Shown in pieces: positions 10,323 to 18,212 of a stretch of 64,000 bases of DNA. Both the position numbers and the translations under genes were made by a program. Each line of letters begins with the position of its first letter. The stretch's first letter is position 1. The notes beneath the pieces are model-generated. The model was given only the letters and a program-made list of their open reading frames with translations, searched no databases and was not told the origin of the DNA. The stretch spans positions 1 to 64,000 of the forward strand of contig CANRDY010000005.1 of NCBI GenBank assembly GCA_947629515.1. The letters are read 5' to 3'. Source of the stretch: an uncultured Clostridia bacterium. Lineage in GTDB: Bacteria > Bacillota > Clostridia > Christensenellales > Borkfalkiaceae.

Positions 10323-12041
10323 ATGCTTGAAAAGTTTATACGCGCCGCACGCGGCGACGTAAAGGCGGACGTCGTACTCAAAAACGCAACGTACGCCGAC
10401 GTCTTCTGCGGCGTTCTCAGAAAAGGCGATATCGCCCTCGTCGGCGATAAAATAGCGGGCGTGGGCAGTTATTCGGGCAAAGAAGAATACGACTGCTCGC
10501 GCCTTGTCGTATTGCCGGGCTACATCGACGGTCACGTCCACATCGAAAGCTCCCAGCTCTCCCCCGAGGAGTTCGCCTCGCTCATAGTCCCCCGCGGCAC
10601 CACCGCGATAATCGCCGACCCGCACGAAATAACCAACGTGTGCGGCATGGCGGGCTGCGAATATATCGAAAAGGCGTCGAAAAACGTGCCGCTGGATGTC
10701 AAAATTCAGCTCCCTTCCTGCGTGCCCGCGACCCCGTTCGAGACGAGCGGAGCAACTTTATCGGGCGACGATATTCAAAAACATATAAACGACCCCTGCG
10801 TATTCGGCTTGGGCGAGTTTATGAACTACCCCGGCGTTATAGCGTCCGACCCCGACGTGATAAAGAAGTTGGAAGCGGCACATTCCGCAGGCAAAATAAT
10901 CGACGGGCACGCCCCCGCACTGTCGGGTAAGGAGCTGAACGCCTACCTCTGCGGAGGCGTCTCCACCGACCACGAGTGCGTGACGGGGGAAGAGATAGAG
11001 GAAAAGCTCTCTAAGGGCATGTACGTGCATATACGCCACGGATCGTCCACCCAAAACCTCGGCAACGCGAAGTTCATGACAGATAATAACTTCCGCAGGT
11101 TCCTTCTTTGCACCGACGACAGGCACGCCGACGACCTCAAAAACAAGGGTCACATCGACGACGCGCTGAGGCGGCTCGTAAGCGAGCAGAATATCGACCC
11201 CGTGCGCGCCGTCACGTGCGCCACGCTGAACGCGGCAGAGTGTTACGGCTTGAAATTCCGCGGAGGGATCGCACCCTTTTACCTTGCCGACCTCGTCGCC
11301 GTGGACGACTTAAAGAACTTCAACGCCCGCCTTGTTTTCAAGAGCGGCAAGCTCGTCGCCCGCGACGGAAAACCGCTGTTCGACACCTCGAAACGCTATC
11401 TCCCCGCGTCGGTTCTCAACACCGTCAAGCTCAAAAGACCCATCGTTCCCGATGACTTCAAACTGGCTTTGTCGGGGGATATGGCGCGGTGTATGACCAT
11501 TGAACCGGGCGGGGTCGTGACCGGTTCCCAAACGGTAAAGCTCAGCTCGAAGGACGGCGACGTGCTGCTTGATGGCACGGACGTTTTGAAACTTGCCGTC
11601 GTCGAAAGACACCGCCTTACGGGCAATATAGGCAAAGGGCTTTTCAAGGGCTACGGCTTTAAGGGCGGCGCGCTGGGCATAACGGTCGCGCACGATTCGC
11701 ACAACATAATTCTGATGGGCGACGACAACGCGAGCATGGCGCGCGCGGCGAACCGCTTAAAGGAAATCGGAGGCGGAATGGTAGTCGTGAACTCGAAAAC
11801 GGGGAAAATCACTTCGCTTACGCTCGATATAGGCGGGCTTATGTCCTCGCGCGACGCCGACGGCTTCGAACGCGACAGCCGCAGACTTTCGGAGCTTGCC
11901 TATTCGATGGGTGTGAAGAGGAGCTTCGAGGCGTTCATGTCGCTCGCGTTTTTATCGCTTGCCGTGATCCCCAAACTGAAATTGTTGGACACGGGGCTTT
12001 TCGACGTCACCAAATTCGGTTTTACTTCGGTAGACGTATAA
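10323..12041 (+). CDS. ade: Adenine deaminase
   Basis: VVLPGYIDGHVHIESSQLSPEEFASLIVPRGTTAIIADPHEITNVCG..., STDHECVTGEE, DDRHADDL; 572 aa. Confidence 0.96.
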   Translation: MLEKFIRAARGDVKADVVLKNATYADVFCGVLRKGDIALVGDKIAGVGSYSGKEEYDCSRLVVLPGYIDGHVHIESSQLSPEEFASLIVPRGTTAIIADPHEITNVCGMAGCEYIEKASKNVPLDVKIQLPSCVPATPFETSGATLSGDDIQKHINDPCVFGLGEFMNYPGVIASDPDVIKKLEAAHSAGKIIDGHAPALSGKELNAYLCGGVSTDHECVTGEEIEEKLSKGMYVHIRHGSSTQNLGNAKFMTDNNFRRFLLCTDDRHADDLKNKGHIDDALRRLVSEQNIDPVRAVTCATLNAAECYGLKFRGGIAPFYLADLVAVDDLKNFNARLVFKSGKLVARDGKPLFDTSKRYLPASVLNTVKLKRPIVPDDFKLALSGDMARCMTIEPGGVVTGSQTVKLSSKDGDVLLDGTDVLKLAVVERHRLTGNIGKGLFKGYGFKGGALGITVAHDSHNIILMGDDNASMARAANRLKEIGGGMVVVNSKTGKITSLTLDIGGLMSSRDADGFERDSRRLSELAYSMGVKRSFEAFMSLAFLSLAVIPKLKLLDTGLFDVTKFGFTSVDV

Positions 12042-12141
12042 GCAGACGTATAAGATATACACCCCGCTCGGGGGCGGGAGGGTTTTATAAGGAAAAATAT
12101 TTAAAAAAATTGAAAAAATTGCGGGAAATGTTGAAAACGTA

Positions 12142-12171
12142 TTGACAATATGTGACCCGAAGTGTTAAAAT
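12142..12171 (+). promoter_or_regulatory. Putative promoter upstream of the TerY-P-like island
   Basis: TTGACA, 18-nt spacer, TAAAAT. Confidence 0.55.
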
Positions 12172-12193
12172 TTAACAAAGCAGTTTGTGTTTC

Positions 12194-12241
12194 AATGCCC
12201 CGCGGGGCATTGTTTTGCACGCAAAAAAAAGCGTGCAAAAC
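12194..12241 (+). promoter_or_regulatory. Palindrome plus adjacent hairpin leader element
   Basis: AATGCCCCGCGGGGCATT immediately followed by GTTTTGCACGC-A8-GCGTGCAAAAC. Confidence 0.65.
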
Positions 12242-12506
12242 AAAAAAATATTAAACGAAAAAAATTCGAATTTCCGATATTGTTTTTAATCGTAACACTT
12301 ATAATGTAACAAATGTGATTAAATTAAATATGTTAAGGATCGCGGGAAAGATAAGTTACACAGAGGAATTTAAAGACGCAGATACAAAGCGGGGCAGGAT
12401 ATTCAACGAACGATACAGAGCTATGATCGAGATGTGAACAGCCTCATTCGGCTTGTCTGCCGTCTATGCGAACGTTTAAAATAATTAAAATAAAAAGGAG
12501 ACTTTA

Positions 12507-12689
12507 ATGAGTATTTTATTGCTGGTGGCGGGCATAGTGGCTATTGTAGCGGCAATCGCGGGCGTAATTATAGCAAGGTATACGACGCCGCCCAACCTGC
12601 GTGGTTTTTACAGCGTTAAATACATAATGATCGCGGCGATTGCGTTGGCAGCCGGGGTCATTATGATCGTTGCGTCGTTTTTTATTTGA
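12507..12689 (+). CDS. Small membrane protein (60 aa)
   Basis: MSILLLVAGIVAIVAAIAGVIIARY...YIMIAAIALAAGVIMIVASFFI; two hydrophobic helices; SD AAAAGGAGA. Confidence 0.6.
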   Translation: MSILLLVAGIVAIVAAIAGVIIARYTTPPNLRGFYSVKYIMIAAIALAAGVIMIVASFFI

Positions 12690-12803
12690 CGTTTATTACA
12701 AAAACGGCACGACAGCCCGATGTAAAATTTTGCAATAAAGTTAAAAAAGAGAATTGGTTTTTTGATAAGAGAAGAACTTTGATCAATAGTCGCAGGAGAA
12801 TAT

Positions 12804-14093
12804 ATGCTTTTCAACAAGAATGACGAAATCGATCTGGACGGTAAGAAGGTAATAGTAAAAGAACCGCTCGGCGAGGGGGGTCAGGGCGAGGTGTACCTCG
12901 TCAACTACGACGGCGCAAAATACGCCCTTAAAGCGTATAAAAACGAGGTGAGCGCGGACTTCCGCTACAACCTCAAAAACAATATCGACAAGGGAAGCCC
13001 CTCCGAACATTTTTTATGGCCCAAGAAGTTAGTCGACCTCGGGAACGGGCGCACGGGCTATCTTATGGACGTCCGTCCGAAGAACTTTGTATCCTTTGTC
13101 TCCTACCTTACGGGCAAAAACACCTTTGCCTCGCGCGAGGTGTTGCTTACGTGGTGCATAAACTTATGCACGGCGTTCAAAAAGCTCCACGAAATGGGCT
13201 TTTCATATCAGGATCTGAACGACGGAAGTTTCTTCCTCGATACCGATACGGGCGCGCTCCTCATATGCGACAACGACAACGTGACCGCAGATAAGAAGAA
13301 CCTCGGGATATTGGGCAAAATGCGCTATATGGCGCCCGAAATCGTCAGAAACGAGATGATGCCCGACATTCATTCAGACAGATTTTCGCTGGGCGTGATT
13401 TTGTTTATGGTGATCTGCCTCGGCAACCCCTACGAGGGAGAGCGGTTGAAGAACTACGACATTATAGACGAAAAAGCCGAATACGAGCTGTACGGCTCGA
13501 AACCTCTGTTCGTCTATCACAAGACGGACAAGTCCAACAGACCCATCCGCGGCTATCACACCGCCGTTATAAATCGTTGGGCGTACATACCCCTTTACAT
13601 AAAAGAGGCGTTCCACCGCACGTTTGTGGACGGGCTTTCCGACCGTGAAAACGGCAGAACGACCGAAATAGAATGGTTGCGCCTTTTTATGCGCTACCGC
13701 GACGAACTCATAAGTTGCCCTCATTGCGGCTACGAGTTCAAATACGGCTTCTGGGAAAAAGCTCCCGTGGACAAGTGCCCCAACTGCGGCAAGCCCAAAA
13801 AAGCGATATGCGTTCTCGAACTCGGCAAGCACAGAATAGTGCTCGATTTGGGGAAGAAGATAACGGCGGCGCACCTCGACAAGTTTTCCGCCGAATACAA
13901 CAAGCCGATCGCGACGGTCATAGCCAATAAAAACAACCCGTCGCTGTGGGGCATAAAACTCGATCTGACGCAACCCGTAGTTATAAAAGACTCGAGCGGC
14001 ACGGTAAAAACCATACAGGGAAACGGCGTGATCCCCATTGTCAGGGATCTCAAAATAAAATTCAACGAAAATCTTATAGGAGAAATAAAATGA
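12804..14093 (+). CDS. Divergent Ser/Thr protein kinase with C-terminal zinc ribbon (TerY-P-type kinase)
   Basis: Gly-rich loop LGEGGQGEVY, YALKAY Lys, catalytic-loop YQDLNDGSFF, CDNDNV in DFG position, MAPE, SDRFSLGVIL; CPHCGYEF...CPNCGKP zinc ribbon. Confidence 0.88.
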   Translation: MLFNKNDEIDLDGKKVIVKEPLGEGGQGEVYLVNYDGAKYALKAYKNEVSADFRYNLKNNIDKGSPSEHFLWPKKLVDLGNGRTGYLMDVRPKNFVSFVSYLTGKNTFASREVLLTWCINLCTAFKKLHEMGFSYQDLNDGSFFLDTDTGALLICDNDNVTADKKNLGILGKMRYMAPEIVRNEMMPDIHSDRFSLGVILFMVICLGNPYEGERLKNYDIIDEKAEYELYGSKPLFVYHKTDKSNRPIRGYHTAVINRWAYIPLYIKEAFHRTFVDGLSDRENGRTTEIEWLRLFMRYRDELISCPHCGYEFKYGFWEKAPVDKCPNCGKPKKAICVLELGKHRIVLDLGKKITAAHLDKFSAEYNKPIATVIANKNNPSLWGIKLDLTQPVVIKDSSGTVKTIQGNGVIPIVRDLKIKFNENLIGEIK

Positions 14094-14818
14094 TGCAAGA
14101 CAGAATGTTGGGAGAAGGCATAGCAAGACAGGAGCTTAATCTGATGTTCGTCATAGACAACTCAGGCTCGATGGCAGGCGAAAAGCTGGGCGCGGTAAAC
14201 AACGCCATAAGGGACGTGATGAGCATTATGCCCGAGATACAGGAAGATACCTCGGACGCCGTCATCAAGATCTCCGCGCTCAAATTCAGCGACAGAGCCG
14301 GGTGGATCTATTCCGAACCGCAGAGCGTTGAGGACTTCAAGTGGAAAGACCTCGGCGCGGAGGGCAGCACCAACCTTTCGGACGCGTACGACGAGCTGGC
14401 GAAGTGGCTCTCCAAAAAGAGCAACGGCGGGCAGATGCCCGATATCGGCGGGGTCGCTCCCATAATAATTCTGATGACGGACGGGCTTCCCACAAGCAAC
14501 GATTGGGAAGAGCACCTTAACGCGTTGAAAAAGAAGGGCTGGTTCAAGGTCGCGCTCAGATACGCTCTGGCGATAGAGATAGACAGCGAAGAGGCTATGG
14601 ACGTTTTAAGAAAGTTTACGGGCAATCCCGAGACGGTGCTCAAAGTATACACCGCCGAAGCTCTCCGCAAGGTAATAAACGTCATTGCCGTTACGGCTTC
14701 TAAGGTAAAGTCCAGCTCCGCCAGCATGGGCGTGGGCGGCAACGCCGCGACGAACAACAGCATGGCGCAGTCGGCGATCGCGACCAAGCTCGAAGACATA
14801 GACGACGTGGAATGGTAA
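14090..14818 (+). CDS. vWA domain protein, TerY-like
   Basis: LNLMFVIDNSGSMAGEKLGAVNNAI (MIDAS DxSxS), STNLSDAY, MTDGLPTSNDW; ATGA overlap with kinase stop. Confidence 0.9.
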   Translation: MMQDRMLGEGIARQELNLMFVIDNSGSMAGEKLGAVNNAIRDVMSIMPEIQEDTSDAVIKISALKFSDRAGWIYSEPQSVEDFKWKDLGAEGSTNLSDAYDELAKWLSKKSNGGQMPDIGGVAPIIILMTDGLPTSNDWEEHLNALKKKGWFKVALRYALAIEIDSEEAMDVLRKFTGNPETVLKVYTAEALRKVINVIAVTASKVKSSSASMGVGGNAATNNSMAQSAIATKLEDIDDVEW

Positions 14819-14930
14819 AAAAGCCGAATGGTCGGCGGTATCGCAGGGCAGAGGTTTAGCGTCGTTATCATCGTCGATCGCCCGTGAAGTACGGCAGGCG
14901 TTTTGCGAAGCTGACGATTGGGAGTTTAAT

Positions 14931-15782
14931 ATGATAAGGTTTTATAATAAGACGTCGAGGGGCTATTCGCATATCCGCGAAGCAAGGGTATGTCAGGACT
15001 TTTCCTCTTCCTACCACGACGTCGAGAGGACGATCGTAACCGCCTGCGACGGGCACGGGGGGAAAATTTACTTACGCAGTCACCTCGGCAGCAAGTTCGC
15101 CGCAAACGCCATATTAAAGGCGTTCGGCAAATTCGACGACCGCGTAGTCGGAAAGCTGCATAAAGAGGATATCGTCGGCAAGCTCAAACTCGATATACTG
15201 TGCGAATGGAACGCTTTGGTCGAAGAGGATATTTCTCAAAACGCCTTTTCGGACGAAGAGACGGGCGCGCTTTCGGAGGACGAGCTGTTCAGACTCAAAC
15301 TCTCGCCCGCGGTCGCTTACGGCACTACGCTTCAGGGCGTTATGGCGTATCGCGGCAGGCTGTACTGCGCGTCGCTGGGGGATGGCGGAATGTTCATCAT
15401 AAAGAACGGGCAAATAGAACCCGTCTTTCCCGAAAGCGACGACGAACCCGTGGCTAACTTCACCTACTCCATGTGTCAGGAGGACGCCTACCGTCATCTC
15501 AAAGCGGAGATCTTCGACCTTGAAGGTTTAGACGGGGCGGTAATATGCACCGACGGCACAATAAACCCCTATCAGAGCATGGACAACTTCAACAAGTCGT
15601 TCGTAACTCCCATAGTCGGGTATCTTAAAAAGGGCGATTATCTTTCGGTGGAAAACTTTATGGAAAGTCTCGGCGCGGAAAAGGGCACGGGCGACGACGT
15701 GTCTTTGGGAATGGTGATCTTCGGAGAGGACGATCGGGAAGAGAGCGCAACGGGGTGTGAAACCGCAGATGAAGATAGCTGA
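14931..15782 (+). CDS. PP2C family protein phosphatase (TerY-P type)
   Basis: TACDGHGG, GTTLQGVMAYRGRLYCASLGDGG, VICTDG, GTGDDVSLGMV. Confidence 0.88.
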   Translation: MIRFYNKTSRGYSHIREARVCQDFSSSYHDVERTIVTACDGHGGKIYLRSHLGSKFAANAILKAFGKFDDRVVGKLHKEDIVGKLKLDILCEWNALVEEDISQNAFSDEETGALSEDELFRLKLSPAVAYGTTLQGVMAYRGRLYCASLGDGGMFIIKNGQIEPVFPESDDEPVANFTYSMCQEDAYRHLKAEIFDLEGLDGAVICTDGTINPYQSMDNFNKSFVTPIVGYLKKGDYLSVENFMESLGAEKGTGDDVSLGMVIFGEDDREESATGCETADEDS

Positions 15783-17103
15783 CGCACTGATAATTATAAT
15801 GGGCGAGGACGATACGGCTTACGTCTGCCGTCCGTTTTGCCTGTATTCGCGGCTTGCCGACTTTGTGGGCGCGGATTATCGCGAACGCAAAAAGTTGCTG
15901 TTGCTGTTTGATATAGACAAGCGGCTCTCCCTTGTAAAACGGCTTTATAAAAAGGATATTGCCGAGGTCGCGCGCGTCGGAAAAGAATTTCCGTCTGTGC
16001 GCGATTTGTGCGATAAGGGGGAATTCGACGAGATCCTGAACATGCTGTCCGCCGTTCTTATAAACGGTCGCGCCCTGCAGATGCCCCCCGAGACCCGTGG
16101 GGGCGAACGCGGCTTCGAACGCGGCTTAGGGCGCGGGTTCGACAATGGTTTTGACGGTGGGTTTGACAATGGTTTTGACGGTGGGTTCGAACGCGACTTA
16201 GGGCGCGGGTTCGGCGGCGGCTTTTTCGGCAGATCCCGAACGGAGGCGGGCGATCCTTCGACCGTTCAAAGCAGATTGATGAAGCTGAACGTCAGCCGTC
16301 TGAGAGTTTATTGCAAGGTGCACTTTCATACGGAGTGCACGACCATGAGCAAGACGGAGCTTGTGCAGTTTATCATGAACGGCGGCTCGGTTACGAACGG
16401 CGTGAATATAAACGGCAACGTGAATATAAGCGGCGGCTCGGTTACAAACAGCGTGAACATAAACGGCGGCTCGGTTACGAACGGCGTGAATATAAGCGGC
16501 GGCTCGGTTACGAACGGCGTGAATATAAACGGCGGCTCGGGAACACAGCCGTCTGCGCCGCAAACGGCTTCCCCGCAAACGGCTTCCCCGCAGGGCGTTG
16601 CGCAGTACCCGCCTTACCGCGTATACGGGTTGGGTTTTCGGGATATACTGCCGTGGGCAGGCGTTGCGCTCGGCGTTGCGATCCTTATAGCGGGCGTTAT
16701 ATGTCTCGCCGTCTTTGCAAGCAGGATACAGTGGGCTCAATGGCAACATATCATAGGCTCTGTGGGCGGCCTGCTCGTGTGCGGAGCAGGTTTTTTGATC
16801 GCGCTTTTCGGCGGGTGGATCTTAGACAAAGTCAGTCTGATAATATCCAACGTGTGCTATATCCTCGCCCGATTGGCAGTGATAGCCGTCGTTGCCGTCG
16901 CCAACTTCGTGCTTGCGTTCGTGTTCGGGGAACTTTATTACATAATTTTCTGCTGGCTGAGCGGCTACCTCTTTGCGGCGAGCGTCATCGGGCTTACGGA
17001 GGGCTTTTACGAACTGAGCACGGGGACGGGAATTTTCGGGATCGTCGACGGGGCGGTGATAGCCGTTATGCTCGTAACGCAGGTGCTCATTTGGGTTTTA
17101 TAA
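15757..17103 (+). CDS. Repeat-rich membrane protein with SAP-like motif
   Basis: MKPQMKIADALIIIMGEDD...; Gly/Phe repeats; LMKLNVSRLRVYCKVHFHTECTTMSKTELVQFIM; tandem [NS]GGSVTN[GS]VNI; several C-terminal TM segments. Confidence 0.75.
   Translation: MKPQMKIADALIIIMGEDDTAYVCRPFCLYSRLADFVGADYRERKKLLLLFDIDKRLSLVKRLYKKDIAEVARVGKEFPSVRDLCDKGEFDEILNMLSAVLINGRALQMPPETRGGERGFERGLGRGFDNGFDGGFDNGFDGGFERDLGRGFGGGFFGRSRTEAGDPSTVQSRLMKLNVSRLRVYCKVHFHTECTTMSKTELVQFIMNGGSVTNGVNINGNVNISGGSVTNSVNINGGSVTNGVNISGGSVTNGVNINGGSGTQPSAPQTASPQTASPQGVAQYPPYRVYGLGFRDILPWAGVALGVAILIAGVICLAVFASRIQWAQWQHIIGSVGGLLVCGAGFLIALFGGWILDKVSLIISNVCYILARLAVIAVVAVANFVLAFVFGELYYIIFCWLSGYLFAASVIGLTEGFYELSTGTGIFGIVDGAVIAVMLVTQVLIWVL
16384..16545 (+). 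repeat. In-frame tandem ~33-bp repeats (GGCGGCTCGGTTACGAACGGCGTGAATATAAAC)
   Basis: Repeated units visible in DNA and as SVTNGVNINGG in protein. Confidence 0.85.
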
Positions 17104-17226
17104 TTCATTCGGGTTTTATAACAAGATCGGACGACGTCGGATATTTGGGGCAACCGCTTGCAAATATGCGGCGTTTATGAAATAATGTACCAATTAAGTA
17201 AAGGGGGATTTCGCGGGGGAGAAAAT

Positions 17227-18189
17227 ATGGGCAAAACGGCTTTATGTATTAAAATGTTGCAGATCTTAAATTCGGGCAGGATATATAAAATATCCGAGCT
17301 GGCTTCCATGCTCGAGACCAATCCCCGCAACGTCATCGAATACCGCAACGAGCTTGAGGAAGCGGGCTACATAATAATCAGCGCGCCCGGCAAATACGGC
17401 GGCTACAAACTCGACAGAACGTCGGTAATTCCCTCGATAAAACTGAGCGAGGACGAAAAGGACGCCCTCACGGAGGGGAGCGGTTACGTCCTTTCGCGGA
17501 ACGACTTTATGCACAGGGATAATTTCCGTTCCGCCATGTCAAAGATCTATTCTTCCTTAAAGCACGGGGCGGAGAGCGACCCCGCGCTTTTTGACCGCTT
17601 TCCCCTCGCAATGCCCCTCGAAGAACTCAAAAGCCGATACGACGCGATAAGGGACTGTATCCCCAAGAGCGAAAGGGGCAGGGGCAAGGTGATTTCGATC
17701 GGATACAGATCGTCGGGCGGCGAAGAGAAGGAGAGAAGGATCGAACCGTATAAACTGTTCATGTACAACAACGCGTGGTTCGTTCTTGCGTTCGACGAGC
17801 TTTCGGGAGAGATCCGCTACTTCAAACTCAACAGAATAACCGCCTTTGCGCGCACGAACGATACCTTCCGCAAACTGCTCTCCTTTAACGAAAGCGACTA
17901 CCTCGACGACTTCGGAATGAAGAACAACGGCGAATGGCATGAGATAAAGCTGCTGCTTACGGGCAATTACGCCACGCTCGTTGAAGAGCGGATATACGGC
18001 AGGGATCAGACGGTGGAAAAAGCGCAGGGCGGCGCGGTACTGACGGTGAGCATGCAGAACAAAGAGAATATAAAAGTTTTCGTCCTCGGCTTCGGCGAAC
18101 ACTGCCGGGTATTGTCGCCCGAATGGCTTAAAGATGAGATAAGAAAAACGATCGCGAAGATGAGTTGCAACTTTAATAACCGAGGATAA
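17227..18189 (+). CDS. HTH + WYL domain transcriptional regulator
   Basis: KTALCIKMLQILNSGRIYKISELASMLETNPRNVIEYRNELEEAGYIIISAPGKYGGYKL wHTH; RRIEPYKLFMYNNAWFVLAFDELSGEIRYFKLNRI WYL core. Confidence 0.88.
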   Translation: MGKTALCIKMLQILNSGRIYKISELASMLETNPRNVIEYRNELEEAGYIIISAPGKYGGYKLDRTSVIPSIKLSEDEKDALTEGSGYVLSRNDFMHRDNFRSAMSKIYSSLKHGAESDPALFDRFPLAMPLEELKSRYDAIRDCIPKSERGRGKVISIGYRSSGGEEKERRIEPYKLFMYNNAWFVLAFDELSGEIRYFKLNRITAFARTNDTFRKLLSFNESDYLDDFGMKNNGEWHEIKLLLTGNYATLVEERIYGRDQTVEKAQGGAVLTVSMQNKENIKVFVLGFGEHCRVLSPEWLKDEIRKTIAKMSCNFNNRG

Positions 18190-18212
18190 CATTCCCCAAA
18201 GCGGAGAACAGT

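Noticed and set aside
13200-13300. Kinase called a pseudokinase because HRDLKPEN reads YQDLNDGSFF
   Set aside because: Catalytic Asp and metal-binding Asp (CDNDNV) are present, and I recall similar divergent loops in TerY-P-type kinases
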